Source: Chryseobacterium sp. Leaf180
Lineage (GTDB): Bacteria > Bacteroidota > Bacteroidia > Flavobacteriales > Weeksellaceae
Direction of reading: 5' to 3'
NCBI RefSeq assembly: GCF_001424585.1
Contig: NZ_LMPJ01000013.1
Span: forward strand, 522 to 64,521
DNA length: 64,000 nucleotides
A program made the translations under genes and the position numbers. Shown here piece by piece: positions 1 through 8,828 of this stretch; the first letter of the stretch is position 1, and every line of letters begins with the position of its first letter. The notes under the pieces were generated by a model. The model ran no database searches. It saw only the letters and a program-made list of their open reading frames with translations, and had not been told where the DNA came from.

Positions 1-158
1 GTGGTTCCGGACAGTGGCGAAGAATCATAAGAGGTGAAGATCAGATCGCCTGCTGCGAGCGAGGTCTGTGCGGATGCTGCCGCTCCCGTAAAGAGCAGTG
101 CCGAAGCGACTGCCATCTGACCGGTAAGCCGTCTGGCTAAACTGTAGAATTTTTTCAT
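1..158 (-). CDS. Secreted protein, N-terminal fragment (cut by window start)
   Basis: The minus strand opens with an ATG at 156-158 and stays open to the window edge, giving 52 codons. The product starts MKKFYSLARRL, followed by a hydrophobic alanine-rich stretch and a likely cleavage site after ASAQ, so it is an exported protein. Just after the signal comes AGDLIFTSYDS, which resembles the start of Bacteroidetes extracellular proteins in which a short GD-I-F-T-Y motif begins the mature domain. The rest lies outside the window, so the family cannot be settled. The 265 bases between it and the next reading frame (159-423) hold no gene I can support. Confidence 0.6.
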   Translation of the reverse strand, partial: MKKFYSLARRLTGQMAVASALLFTGAAASAQTSLAAGDLIFTSYDSSPLSGT

Positions 159-423
159 CTTGTCATTTTTATTTAAGTTATTTATTAAAGGGAAAGAAGT
201 TTCTGTCAGAATAAACACACAATCAAATCCGGTTTGCATCCGGTTTTTTAAAGATTTATCTGAATGTAAATAATCACTGAAAAATCATCTCACTAAAAGA
301 TGATCCTCAGATCGGGCATAGCTTCGGGATTGTATGTTTATGAAAATGTGTTTTTTAAGCGTTAAGGGAATACTACAAATCTACACTTATTTTTAAATCA
401 ACGGTAAGTTATTTATAAATGGA

Positions 424-689
424 ATGCTGCCACAGTATTTTTCATACATCGCACCTGTTTTTCAATTACCGCAGAAGGGTGGAAATGCTGCTTTTTCTAT
501 GTACCAATATGACGAAGCGATCAATTCCTTAACATGGAATTATTTTAAAATAGAGACTTTAGAACGTTATGTTGAAAACTTCGCAACGACCGAGCTGCAT
601 TTGCTTATCTGCTGATCAATTATGGCTTTGGCGAGACCGCCGGAAGTAAAGAAAAAGTCCGCCGTAGAGAATCAATTAAGCTGATTTAA
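424..689 (+). pseudogene. Possible degraded gene with one frameshift, unknown family
   Basis: A 63-codon frame from 424 ends at 615, but protein-like sequence continues in another frame over the shift near 585-600: the first part ends ETLERYVENFA and the second reads DRAAFAYLLINYGFGETAG and ends at the TAA at 687-689. The two parts join into about 88 residues with normal amino-acid composition, which suggests one gene broken by a small indel. I do not recognise the family. It may be the tail of a longer lost gene, since no clear promoter or start is visible. It could also be chance. Confidence 0.33.
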
Positions 690-765
690 TTTGCTTTGAT
701 CAATCTGTATAAATGATTTTGGAGGTTTTCATTTCTAATAAAGCAAGTTATTATATAGTGAAGAA

Positions 766-2844
766 TTAAAAAGTCGCGGCAGGTGACGTGTTATTGTTCA
801 GTTTTTTTTCAATCTGTGTCTTTTTACCTTTTGAGAAATCATAGCTTACACCGAGGACAAGCATCGATTTGTTATTCAGAATCCGTCGGTCCGAAGTGTA
901 GTTGACAAGACTCTCCGGCAAACTTTTGTTGCGGTATTCTGCCGGCATACCAATCCAGTACATACCGGTGGTGAATGTCCATTCTTTGAGTTTGTAACCG
1001 ACAAAAGCGTGGTTGGCGTTTTCATTTGTTCTCAGAAAAGCTCCGTCCAGTTTATATACCGGAATATTGAACTGATACTGTACCGAAAAAGATTTGTATT
1101 CGGAAGTCAGCGTGAATTCATTTTCTATATAATTATTTTTTATATGAGTTCCCGATTTGGTTCTCAGGTTTTCCGAAGTCGGGGTAAGCGCAGCTTTTAT
1201 AACCAACAAGCTGTTGCCTAAAGGTTTATACGATCCTGAAACCTGAAGGCCATAGCGCTGAGAATTTCCTGCATTTTCATACGTCAGTGCGTATCCGCCA
1301 AGGGTATTATCGAGAATATAATATTGATTGAAAGCCCCGTCGGTATACGTGTAAAAAGCATTTGCATTAAAATCAAAATGTTTATTATTAAAAGAATAGA
1401 TTAAATTATTACTCAATTGTTTTGCAGTTGTAAGATAGGGATTTCCGCGCTGAACAATATTTGGGGCGATCTGTGTCACATTACTGCTCAACGCTGCAGA
1501 ACCGGGATTTATCGGTTTGTAGCTACCGGTAAACCGCAGGTTCTGATTGTTTTTTACTGCATAACTGAGGATCACTTTCGGACTGAAAACCCATTCGTTT
1601 TCGATATTTTCTGCACTTTTGTTGTGTATGTTCGTCATTCCTGCGCCAAGCCTGTACATCAGTTTATTGATCTTCCCGGAATATTCTGTATACAGATACT
1701 GCTCAAGATAATTGACGGTGTACTGAGAATAGCCTTCGAGATTAATCAGATCATTGGAAATTCCGGTGTTCGAAATACGGTAGCCGGAAGACAGCCTGCC
1801 TTTTTTAAAATTGTGGATATGCGCAATTTCCCCAACCATTCCCGTTTGCTTCGCCTGCAGATTCAGATCATTATTATAAACCAGTGCGCCTGAAGTAATG
1901 ATCCGTTCCTGCGCCAGTTCAGAAGTATTCGTTTTGAATTGAGAGGCTACAAGATTTACAGTCAGCTCATCATTTTTACCGATATTTTTAGAATAATAAA
2001 GATCCACAGTTGGCTTTGCATATTCTGAATTTCCGTTTTTAAACAGGGTGTGATTCTCCGAAATATCATTAATTTTAAAAATACTGCTGCCTAAGCCTTT
2101 ATAAAAGCTGGAAAATACATTCACATTTACTTTTGCCTGAAAGGCATAACGGTCAGCAACGGCATGGGTGTACCGCAGGCTGATATTCTGGAACGCGTAT
2201 CCAAAATGATCTCTGCGCTGTTCCTCAGAACGGTAACGCGAACTGTCTAAACGGTAATCATAGGTGCTGCTGACCTGGCGGTTATCGTAATCCCTGTATT
2301 CTAAAGAATATTCCACTCCAAAATCGTTTTTCCCACGCGTGTAATTTCCGTAAGCCGAAGCGTTAACAAATCCTGTGGTGAAAGCGGCCGAAGTATCGCT
2401 TCCAAATACGTAGCCGGTTTCAGGATTTCTGGTTACCAGATTGACTACCTGATCAGCTCTCGTGGCCCATCTTGCCGGAGGAACGTCGAAATATTCAACA
2501 CGCACCACTTCTGATGGCTGAACGCTTCTTACCTGCATATCTGTGGATTCAATTCCGTTAATTAAAAAAAGCGTGGTACCGCCTTTTGTGCTTCTGATGG
2601 TGTTGGAGACTGGGTCTAACTGTAATTCGGGAAGTGATTTGATTAAATCTTTGGCGTATCGGGCTTTTTCGATGGCTTCCTTATCAAATGTATATACCGA
2701 TTTATCTGAGTACTGTTTCTTTTTCTGCGATTTTAAAATCACTTCTTCTATATCTTTTGTCTGTGTAGCAGAGTCGGTTTTTGATTGTTGGGAAAATATC
2801 AATGTGATGCATAGTACGCCCGCCAGTCCTAAAAATTTTTTCAT
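766..2844 (-). CDS. TonB-dependent receptor-like outer membrane protein
   Basis: This 692-residue protein has a signal peptide (MKKFLGLAGVLCITLIFS, cut near residue 18) and a plug-like domain at about 50-140. Its plug signatures are LIKSLPELQLD, FLINGIESTD and EVVRVEYFDVPPARW. A long beta-barrel of alternating aromatic and polar strands follows. It lacks the N-terminal carboxypeptidase-like domain found in the receptor at 6290-8677, and there is no obvious TonB box. It should sit in the outer membrane and take up an unknown ligand. A Bacteroidetes promoter lies upstream at 2927-2958, overlapping the terminator of the preceding gene on the same strand, so it is probably its own transcription unit. 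Confidence 0.8.
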   Translation of the reverse strand: MKKFLGLAGVLCITLIFSQQSKTDSATQTKDIEEVILKSQKKKQYSDKSVYTFDKEAIEKARYAKDLIKSLPELQLDPVSNTIRSTKGGTTLFLINGIESTDMQVRSVQPSEVVRVEYFDVPPARWATRADQVVNLVTRNPETGYVFGSDTSAAFTTGFVNASAYGNYTRGKNDFGVEYSLEYRDYDNRQVSSTYDYRLDSSRYRSEEQRRDHFGYAFQNISLRYTHAVADRYAFQAKVNVNVFSSFYKGLGSSIFKINDISENHTLFKNGNSEYAKPTVDLYYSKNIGKNDELTVNLVASQFKTNTSELAQERIITSGALVYNNDLNLQAKQTGMVGEIAHIHNFKKGRLSSGYRISNTGISNDLINLEGYSQYTVNYLEQYLYTEYSGKINKLMYRLGAGMTNIHNKSAENIENEWVFSPKVILSYAVKNNQNLRFTGSYKPINPGSAALSSNVTQIAPNIVQRGNPYLTTAKQLSNNLIYSFNNKHFDFNANAFYTYTDGAFNQYYILDNTLGGYALTYENAGNSQRYGLQVSGSYKPLGNSLLVIKAALTPTSENLRTKSGTHIKNNYIENEFTLTSEYKSFSVQYQFNIPVYKLDGAFLRTNENANHAFVGYKLKEWTFTTGMYWIGMPAEYRNKSLPESLVNYTSDRRILNNKSMLVLGVSYDFSKGKKTQIEKKLNNNTSPAATF

Positions 2845-2926
2845 AGATGTTTTGCTCTGTTTTTAAAACATTCCGGTGGTGATTTTCATTACCTGCCATT
2901 TTCAACATTCCTATAGACTGACAAGA

Positions 2927-2958
2927 CAAAAATAGTTTATGATACAAAAAAGCCTCAA
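2927..2958 (-). promoter_or_regulatory. Bacteroidetes-type promoter for the receptor at 766-2844
   Basis: On the minus strand there is TTG at 2956-2958 and, 21 bases on, TATTTTTG at 2927-2934, matching the TTG / TANNTTTG consensus. The start codon follows about 80 bases later. The -33 part lies in the loop-and-tail region of the upstream terminator, so its use is uncertain. Confidence 0.5.
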
Positions 2959-2992
2959 AATATCCGGAAAGCGACTTCCAATATTTTGAGGC
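2944..2992 (-). terminator. Rho-independent terminator after the PepSY-like gene
   Basis: A 12-bp perfect stem GCCTCAAAATAT / ATATTTTGAGGC (2952-2963 with 2981-2992) is followed on the minus strand by six T residues. It lies about 40 bases after the stop of the gene at 3033-3479. Confidence 0.85.
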
Positions 2993-3032
2993 AAATATTT
3001 CAGACAGTAAACTGTCAGGATAATGGCAGTTT

Positions 3033-3479
3033 TTAATCCATTCTTTTTTCCAATACTCTTCCCTGAGCATCAAAAGCCACTTTCCATTCCTGGGTACCGT
3101 TTTTCAGTTCGGTTCTGTACGTCACCTTTTTGCCTTCGGTAATTTTCTTTGCATCATCCACGCTGTAGCCGGCGAATGATTTGCTGATGGATGCCGAAAC
3201 CGTTTTAGGAAGATTACTGTTTGCGATTTCCTCTTCATGTTTCATAAGTCTGCCGTCTTTTGAGAAATATGCGGTATGATCATCACCCAAAGCGCCGGTT
3301 TCAAAATCGACTTCATAAAGATTTCCCTTCATTTCCCATTCTGCATCAGATGCTTTGGGAAACATTTTCTGGAAGCTGCTGCGAACCGCTGCCGGAACAT
3401 TGTCTGACTGAATATCCTGCGCAGAAAGCTGACTGAAAGACAGCGCTACAATGCTGCATGCTAAAACTAATTTTTTCAT
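3033..3479 (-). CDS. PepSY-like (DUF2874-type) periplasmic protein
   Basis: The 148-residue product has a signal peptide ending SQLSAQ near residue 20 and two PepSY-like repeats. Each starts with a helix of the type VPAAVRSSFQKMFP or LPKTVSASISKSF and is followed by strands such as WEMKGNLYEVDFE and YRTELKNGTQEWKVAFD. Proteins of this kind in Bacteroidetes are small periplasmic or surface proteins of unknown role, distantly like beta-lactamase-inhibitor folds. Its ATG overlaps the stop of the doubtful frame at 3476-3709. A strong terminator follows, so it is monocistronic or the last gene of a very short unit. Confidence 0.8.
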   Translation of the reverse strand: MKKLVLACSIVALSFSQLSAQDIQSDNVPAAVRSSFQKMFPKASDAEWEMKGNLYEVDFETGALGDDHTAYFSKDGRLMKHEEEIANSNLPKTVSASISKSFAGYSVDDAKKITEGKKVTYRTELKNGTQEWKVAFDAQGRVLEKRMD

Positions 3480-3709
3480 AATGTACTGTATGTTTGGTTT
3501 ATTAATAATGCCGGAAGTTTTGGAGAATTAAGATCTATGAACTTTACAGAAGCCTCCTCTACAGATTCTATTCCCATAATATAACCTGTATCAGGTAACA
3601 AATACATAACCAAACTTACAGTACTGCAGTACCATTTTATTTCAACCGTTAAAACCTCCAGTGAAACCTGATGAGCAAGACTTAAGTAAACGGTTTCGGC
3701 TTTTAGCAT
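3476..3709 (-). CDS. Doubtful small reading frame upstream of the PepSY-like gene
   Basis: A 77-codon frame (MLKAETVYLSLAHQVSLEV...) fills the gap between the NmrA-like and PepSY-like genes on the same strand. Its stop overlaps the next start as ATGA, as in translationally coupled pairs. I recognise no family and see no signal peptide or membrane helix. The frame may be real or just an open stretch; the overlap is the only positive argument. Confidence 0.28.
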   Translation of the reverse strand: MLKAETVYLSLAHQVSLEVLTVEIKWYCSTVSLVMYLLPDTGYIMGIESVEEASVKFIDLNSPKLPALLINQTYSTL

Positions 3710-3761
3710 ATTTTTATCTTCTATTTTGTACCGAAAAATCAATTCAATTGTCCAAAATATA

Positions 3762-4643
3762 TTATAAAAGCGGCAACAGTTTCTTCGCTACAAATTCTTC
3801 AAAAGTCGTAGGAGTTTTGGCTTCCGGTGTTCGCGGTGTTGCGTATGCACCATCGGGATCGCCCAAAGCGGCATAAAGTTCTGTCAATTCCTGCTGTTTG
3901 GTGCCTACTATTCCCCAAGAATTAAACATTTCTCTGAGATTTCCCGCTGACTGTTTTTCGTAGCGAATCGGTTTATTTAATGAAGCAGTTAAGCGCGCAG
4001 CGATTTCTTTCGGTGTGATATTTTCAGGTCCCATCAGATTCAGTTTCCATTTTCCCGCCCACGTCTCATCCAGTAAATACCGCGCAGCTGCGTCACCAAT
4101 ATCATCGGTGCTGATAAAAGGAATGTCGTGATCTTCACTATAAGGAAAGCTGAATTTCCCCTTGGTTTTTATTTCTTCCGCCTGGAGCAGAAAGTTTTCC
4201 ATAAAATATCCAGGTCTCAAGGCTAATACACTGGCTTGAAGCTGATCAAAAGCGACTTCCATAGATGCGCAATAGCTTACCGTACCCAGATTCGGAGCTG
4301 TTGTCGCACCAAGAGACGAAATTAAAACCACCTTCTTAATTTTATTTTCTTTTACGGCAGCAACGCCAGCTTCAGTGACTTTCTGATACCATTCTTTAAG
4401 ACTTTCGGTATTCGCAACGGGCGGAACCAGCAGAAATAAAGCATCAACATCTCTGGTTGCAGCGATCATCTGTTCCGGACTGCTGATATCAGCGACCACC
4501 GGAACTGAATTTTTTAATTTTAAACTTTTGAGCTTTTCCAGATTCTGTCCCAACAAAACAGCGGTTGTTTTGCCTGCCGTAATTTTTTCGGCGACTCTTT
4601 TACCGATATTTCCGGTCGCGGCGGCGATTGCTATTTTCTTCAT
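3762..4643 (-). CDS. NmrA-like NAD(P)-binding oxidoreductase
   Basis: The 293-residue protein begins MKKIAIAAATGNIGKRV, an atypical short-chain dehydrogenase Rossmann motif (GxxGxxG) at residues 9-15. It continues with the NmrA/SDR-a5 layout: LFLLVPP near residue 70, VVLISSLGA near 105, LRPGYFMENFL near 145 and a C-terminal substrate domain. Such proteins act as NAD(P)H-dependent quinone reductases or as redox-sensing regulators; the target here is unknown. It follows the SnoaL-like gene by 2 bases and shares its promoter, and both are divergent from an HxlR regulator, so a small stress-responsive operon is likely. Confidence 0.82.
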   Translation of the reverse strand: MKKIAIAAATGNIGKRVAEKITAGKTTAVLLGQNLEKLKSLKLKNSVPVVADISSPEQMIAATRDVDALFLLVPPVANTESLKEWYQKVTEAGVAAVKENKIKKVVLISSLGATTAPNLGTVSYCASMEVAFDQLQASVLALRPGYFMENFLLQAEEIKTKGKFSFPYSEDHDIPFISTDDIGDAAARYLLDETWAGKWKLNLMGPENITPKEIAARLTASLNKPIRYEKQSAGNLREMFNSWGIVGTKQQELTELYAALGDPDGAYATPRTPEAKTPTTFEEFVAKKLLPLL

Positions 4644-4645
4644 AA

Positions 4646-5089
4646 TTAATTGGTTATTGTGTTGTCGATGATATGATGAGCGTCTTCTTTATTCATTAAT
4701 CTTTGGAGCACAGGAAGAACATTCCAAAACTCGCGGTACAGACTGAACTTTCCATTGGTCAACCGGAAATTGACAACGTATTCCTGCCGATATACCAAGC
4801 CGGTTTGGGGAACTGTGGTTTCTGCCTGAAACTCGCCCCAATACCAGTTTTCTTCCTGAAGAGCATACACCTTCAAATCATTAAAAACGATCTCCGGCAT
4901 CTGCAATAGTATAGTATTGAGATGATTTTTATAATCCTCCATGTTGAGTTCGTGCTGAATTCCTAAAGATTTGGCGTAAGGATATTCTACGGTTGCATCG
5001 GGCGTAAACAGAGATAAAACATTTTCTGTATTCTGATTAAATGCAGCGAGCAGATTCTCCATGATTTGAACTCCTTCATTATTTTTCAT
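4646..5089 (-). CDS. SnoaL-like / NTF2-fold protein
   Basis: The 147-residue protein matches the SnoaL-like NTF2 fold: an N-terminal helix (MENLLAAFNQNTENVLSLF), the motif FTPDATVEYPYA and a C-terminal sheet with YVVNFRLTNGKFSLYREFWNV. Proteins of this type bind or isomerise small hydrophobic molecules, but many have no known activity. It is the first gene of the operon with the NmrA-like protein. The start at 5089 follows the minus-strand promoter at 5112-5142 with a short leader of about 15 bases. An internal ATG ten codons in is also possible. Confidence 0.78.
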   Translation of the reverse strand: MKNNEGVQIMENLLAAFNQNTENVLSLFTPDATVEYPYAKSLGIQHELNMEDYKNHLNTILLQMPEIVFNDLKVYALQEENWYWGEFQAETTVPQTGLVYRQEYVVNFRLTNGKFSLYREFWNVLPVLQRLMNKEDAHHIIDNTITN

Positions 5090-5111
5090 TCGGTATTTAT
5101 TTTATGTTCAG

Positions 5112-5142
5112 CAAAGCTAGATTCAATTGTATACATTTGCAA
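5112..5142 (-). promoter_or_regulatory. Promoter of the SnoaL/NmrA operon
   Basis: On the minus strand TTG at 5140-5142 is separated by 20 bases from TAGCTTTG at 5112-5119, a good TTG-N20-TANNTTTG match. Transcription would start near 5105, just ahead of the ATG at 5089. Confidence 0.65.
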
Positions 5143-5169
5143 GTAGGCACCCGAAAGTGGTGTAGGCAC
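5143..5169. repeat. Direct repeat, candidate HxlR operator
   Basis: GTAGGCAC occurs at 5143-5150 and again at 5162-5169, a 19-base spacing close to two helical turns. The first copy touches the -33 element of the SnoaL/NmrA promoter and the second lies just ahead of the hxlR start at 5183. The HxlR-type regulator between the two genes could bind here and control both directions. Confidence 0.4.
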
Positions 5170-5182
5170 TTAAAAGTTAGAA

Positions 5183-5596
5183 ATGGAGAAAACATTAACA
5201 GAAGGCAAAAAAAAGAATTTAAATTATCTGAAATTGCAGGAAGCACTTCATTTAAAATCAAATTTAGATGAAAGCTGCATTTTAAATCAGTCTCTTTCTC
5301 TGATTGCCAATAAATGGACGCTGCTCGTTCTAATGGCACTGATGCAGGGTACCAAAAGAAACAGTGAACTGCAGCGCCAGATTAACGGCATTTCGCCGAA
5401 AATGCTGACCCAGACTTTAAAAACTTTGATCGGTTACGGAATGGTCACCCGAAAAGCCTATCCAGAAGTTCCGCCAAGAGTGGAGTATGATCTTACAGAA
5501 TTTGGCAGGAGCACCGCCGATCCACTGATGGCTCTACTGAACTGGTCTGTAAGCTGGGAAGATCAACTGACAAAACTGTATGAGGAAAGTCTGTAA
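5183..5596 (+). CDS. HxlR-family winged-helix transcriptional regulator
   Basis: The 137-residue protein has the HxlR signature: CILNQSLSLIANKWTLLVL at about 33-51, the recognition region ISPKMLTQTLKTL and the wing VPPRVEYDLTEFG. Residue Cys33 sits where redox-sensing HxlR proteins often carry a cysteine. About 25 extra N-terminal residues (EGKKKNLNYLKLQ...) precede the domain, so a later start is possible, though none is clearly better. It is divergent from the SnoaL/NmrA operon and probably regulates it through the GTAGGCAC repeats. Confidence 0.85.
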   Translation: MEKTLTEGKKKNLNYLKLQEALHLKSNLDESCILNQSLSLIANKWTLLVLMALMQGTKRNSELQRQINGISPKMLTQTLKTLIGYGMVTRKAYPEVPPRVEYDLTEFGRSTADPLMALLNWSVSWEDQLTKLYEESL

Positions 5597-5709
5597 TTAT
5601 GGTTTCGGTGTATGTTTAAAATTTTTATTAATCTCTATTAATCTCAAAATATCACCGCTATGAAGAATTTCAACACAACTAAAATTTCTTTACATTGCAA
5701 AAAAAATTA

Positions 5710-6255
5710 ATGAAAGTTCTGTTGTTTTTAATGTTCGGGGTTTTTGCTTTTGCTCAAAATTCTGCCAGAGATACATTGATGTTAAACGGTTCGCAGCCAG
5801 CCACCATTCTGAAAATTAATCAGCACAAAGTCACTGTCTTAAAAAAGTCACCATCCGAATCACCTTATACGTTGCAGAAAGACGGCTCTTTTGTTTTTAA
5901 CGGAAATCCGAAAGTGACCATTTCGGTTAGTAAAAGCAAGAAGGGAAGTCCAAGACAGTATCTCGAGCATATTTTTCAGACAACCGAACTCGAAAATGGT
6001 GAGTCAAAATCGGTTGCGCCGCGTGAAGAATATCCGTTTTATACGAGGATGAGTAAAAAAGGAAATCTATTGATTTTTGACACGTTATACGCAATGAAAG
6101 ATGAACTGTTAGCCGTACAATGCACCTTTTCAACTCAGTCACCAAAAGACGAATATAAGTTGAGCCAGGATATCAGTGATTTTCTGTGGAACAGCATTTT
6201 AATTTCCGAGAATTTTTATGCGAAGGAACTTAAGCAAGAGCCAGGTAAAAAGTAA
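5710..6255 (+). CDS. Exported protein of unknown function
   Basis: The frame opens at a TTG at 5695, but the in-frame ATG at 5710 gives a clean signal peptide, MKVLLFLMFGVFAFAQ, so I place the start there (181 residues). The mature protein is hydrophilic and rich in lysine and serine, with the stretches DTLMLNGSQPATILKINQ and LLIFDTLYAMKDELLAVQC. I recognise no family. There is a 113-base gap after hxlR and the gene is convergent with the receptor at 6290, so it may be a single-gene unit. Confidence 0.6.
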   Translation: MKVLLFLMFGVFAFAQNSARDTLMLNGSQPATILKINQHKVTVLKKSPSESPYTLQKDGSFVFNGNPKVTISVSKSKKGSPRQYLEHIFQTTELENGESKSVAPREEYPFYTRMSKKGNLLIFDTLYAMKDELLAVQCTFSTQSPKDEYKLSQDISDFLWNSILISENFYAKELKQEPGKK

Positions 6256-6259
6256 AAAG

Positions 6260-6284
6260 AGCAGTAAGCAATAAGCAGTAAGCA
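6260..6284 (+). repeat. Short direct repeat AGCAGTAAGCA x2
   Basis: AGCAGTAAGCA occurs twice with a 3-base spacer between two convergent genes. It has no stem-loop and no T-run, so it is not an obvious terminator. It may be a slipped-strand duplication. Confidence 0.6.
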
Positions 6285-6289
6285 TTACA

Positions 6290-8677
6290 TTACAGTCGAT
6301 TCTGTTCGTCGGTTTTGTTTCCTGATTTTGCATCTTTTACTTTCTGGTTTCCGAAGTTGTAGCGTAAGGTGAAAACAAAATTCCGGGAGTCGCGGTAGTC
6401 TTTAAAAAACTGATTCTGATCGGCATAGCGCGTGGAAATCGTATTGCGGTCGGTGCGGAAAATGTCATTCAGTACCAGTGCCGCTTCAAGACGGTTGTTC
6501 AGCATTTTTTTATTAATAATCAGCGTGGTGCGCTGCGAAGCACTGATGTCAAAAGATCCCTGAATGGTTTTCGAATTGTACACATACGAAAGATTGAGAT
6601 CCCATGTTTTCGCTTTGTCGAGGGTAATCTGCGTCGAAATATTGGTGTTGTAAAAGAATACTGAATTTCTGTACAGCATCTGATCGGTCCCGAAAAAGTA
6701 ATTCTCCTGAAATTCGCCCATCCCGAAGAAATTGATCTTCCACGAAGGCAATAGCGTAAACACTTTTGATACGTTAATGCCCAGGTTTTTATTGTGGTCG
6801 ATATTGGTGAAACGGTAGACGGTCTCGAAGGTTTCAGGATTCTGCAACGAGATTTCCATTGAAGGATCTTTGGTGTAGCTGGCATAGGTTTCAAAATTCC
6901 AGTTTTTTACGGTGCAGCTGAGGCTCAGGTTGTGAATAATGGCAGACTTCAGCGCTGCATCGCCCTGAAAATAAGAATAGAGATTATAGTAAGATTTTGA
7001 TGGATTCAGGAAACTGTAATTCGGCCGTTCGATCCGCTTTCCGTAGGAAAAACCGAGCTGCTGACCGTCTTCAAAACTGTACATCAGAAAAAGCGTAGGA
7101 AAGAGTCCGGTGCGCAATGTTTTACTGCTTATTTCGGGATTGTCAGAACCTGAATTAATGGATGTCGTTTCAGATCGCAGACCTGCTTTGGTTTCCCATT
7201 TTTTCCATTTGTAAGAGGTAGAAATGTAGGCGGCGGCGATATTTTCAAGATAATTAAAACCGTTGCTTTTTGCCGGAACAGGCTGCAGATTGCCGGTAAT
7301 TTCCTCAAAGAAACCAAGCGTATTTACGTTTTTTACGGTGCTGTATTTCAGTCCGCTTTCGATAATTAAATCCTTATTTGTGTAGCGGTAATCAGCCTGC
7401 GCAGAATAAAGCGAAATATCCTGAATATTCCGGCTGGCAAAGCGGTCGTGGTTCTGAGGCTGATTTTTAAAATTGAGCAGCGTTTTCACATCCTGATTTT
7501 CTCTGAAATGCCGGATGCTCGTATTTTGAGTAAAAGTAAGATTGCTGCGCTTCCATTTTTTATCGTACGCAGCAAATGCATTGATGCTGTTATTATATGT
7601 GAGACGTTCGTTAGAAGTCAGAAAACAGGATTCTACATTTTGGGTTTCGGTGTTGTAAATATTGGTGGGAACGCTGTACTGGCCGAAATTTTTGGGTGCG
7701 TTGCTGCCGTCAAAACCAAACTGTACCGATGACAGACTGTCGATTTCATACCGCCCGGAAAAAGTGTAGACGTGCTGCTCGCGCGAATTGGTTTTCCGAA
7801 CCAAATCACTTTCCCAGCGTGTTTTCTGCTGATAAAAAGTCACGACATCAAAATTGTAGCGTACAAAATCACCCGCCGAAAAACTGTAATTAGACGTCAG
7901 CTGCCATTTTTTATTGTTATATGACTGTGCAAAACCGGCCAGTCCGCGCGCATAAGTCGCCTGTGTGTACCGTGAAGAAAGACGTGCTTTGTAGCCGGAA
8001 AGTACATTCTTTTTCATCCTGATATTGATCACCGCGCCGCCCTGAGCGTCATATTTTGCTGGCGGATTGGTGATTACTTCAACGGAAGAAACATTATTTC
8101 CTTCCGTATTTTCAAGCAGCTGTTTCAGCTGTTCGCCGGTCATCAGCGTTCTTTTGTCATTGATGGTCACGACGATTTGGGTGCTTCCGCGAACGCTGAG
8201 TTCGTCATTTTTAAGCAAAACACCGGGTGTGTTTTTCAGAATATCCCAGGCAGAAAGATTCTGCAGCGGTGTATTTTCGATGTTAAATTCGAGGCGGTCG
8301 ATTTTCTTTTTTAAAACAGGTTTTGAAGCTTTTAAATTGACGGTTTCAATTGTCATTAAAGAATCTTTATGCAGAAAGATCTGTAAGGGTTCGGCATTTT
8401 CAGCGTCTGTAAAAAGCTCAAGATATTTTTCTTTGCTGATTTTTAAAGCTATCGGCCAGGAAGCAATGCTGTCTATTTTAAAATTTCCCTGGTCATCTGA
8501 CTGCACTTTCTTTTTCAAAGAAATGATTTCGATTTCTGCTCCGGAAACTGCTTGCTGATTTTTATTCTTGACAGTTCCGTGTAAAGTCTGCTGCGCGCAA
8601 ACCAGCGTTGGAACGCTGCTGATGATTACTGCAAGGAATATTGCGGGTCGAATTTTCATTTTCTTATTTTTCTTCAA
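6290..8677 (-). CDS. TonB-dependent receptor with carboxypeptidase-like N-terminal domain
   Basis: The 795-residue protein has a signal peptide (to about residue 29), a carboxypeptidase D-like beta-sandwich (about 30-110) and a plug at about 125-222. The plug contains NTPGVLLKNDELSVRGSTQ, VVTINDKRTL and SSVEVITNPPAKYDAQGG. The rest is a large barrel of the outer-membrane beta-barrel family 3 type. This plug type, with NPPAKYDAQGGAVINI, is common in Bacteroidetes receptors whose ligand is not known. It is divergent from a sensor kinase/response regulator pair at 8829-10806, which may control it. Position and family suggest outer-membrane uptake or signalling. Confidence 0.86.
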   Translation of the reverse strand: MKKNKKMKIRPAIFLAVIISSVPTLVCAQQTLHGTVKNKNQQAVSGAEIEIISLKKKVQSDDQGNFKIDSIASWPIALKISKEKYLELFTDAENAEPLQIFLHKDSLMTIETVNLKASKPVLKKKIDRLEFNIENTPLQNLSAWDILKNTPGVLLKNDELSVRGSTQIVVTINDKRTLMTGEQLKQLLENTEGNNVSSVEVITNPPAKYDAQGGAVINIRMKKNVLSGYKARLSSRYTQATYARGLAGFAQSYNNKKWQLTSNYSFSAGDFVRYNFDVVTFYQQKTRWESDLVRKTNSREQHVYTFSGRYEIDSLSSVQFGFDGSNAPKNFGQYSVPTNIYNTETQNVESCFLTSNERLTYNNSINAFAAYDKKWKRSNLTFTQNTSIRHFRENQDVKTLLNFKNQPQNHDRFASRNIQDISLYSAQADYRYTNKDLIIESGLKYSTVKNVNTLGFFEEITGNLQPVPAKSNGFNYLENIAAAYISTSYKWKKWETKAGLRSETTSINSGSDNPEISSKTLRTGLFPTLFLMYSFEDGQQLGFSYGKRIERPNYSFLNPSKSYYNLYSYFQGDAALKSAIIHNLSLSCTVKNWNFETYASYTKDPSMEISLQNPETFETVYRFTNIDHNKNLGINVSKVFTLLPSWKINFFGMGEFQENYFFGTDQMLYRNSVFFYNTNISTQITLDKAKTWDLNLSYVYNSKTIQGSFDISASQRTTLIINKKMLNNRLEAALVLNDIFRTDRNTISTRYADQNQFFKDYRDSRNFVFTLRYNFGNQKVKDAKSGNKTDEQNRL

Positions 8678-8737
8678 AATTGAGTGTAAAGGCCAGTATG
8701 TTTTGTTAATGAAGGGTTAATGAGCGGTTAACGGTCT

Positions 8738-8765
8738 TTGCGCATCAAAAATCATTGTATTTTTG
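8738..8765 (+). promoter_or_regulatory. Promoter of the two-component system
   Basis: TTG at 8738-8740 and TATTTTTG at 8758-8765 are 17 bases apart, fitting the Bacteroidetes consensus with a slightly short spacer. The kinase ATG follows 63 bases later. Confidence 0.55.
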
Positions 8766-8828
8766 AATCACAGTTGGAATTAAACAGTTTCGCAAAGCTT
8801 TTACACTGACTGATTTTAAAAATTTCTG

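Noticed and set aside
1417..1893. 158-codon plus-strand frame
   Set aside because: It is antisense to the barrel of the receptor at 766-2844 and has no start context or family likeness.
2702..3073. 123-codon minus-strand frame across two gene ends
   Set aside because: It overlaps both the receptor start and the PepSY-like gene end in another frame, spans a strong terminator, and reads like non-coding sequence.
6260..6284. Terminator between the exported protein and the receptor
   Set aside because: The repeat is direct, not inverted, and has no T-run.
8067..8558. 163-codon plus-strand frame
   Set aside because: It lies inside the TonB receptor on the opposite strand; the receptor motifs are clear.
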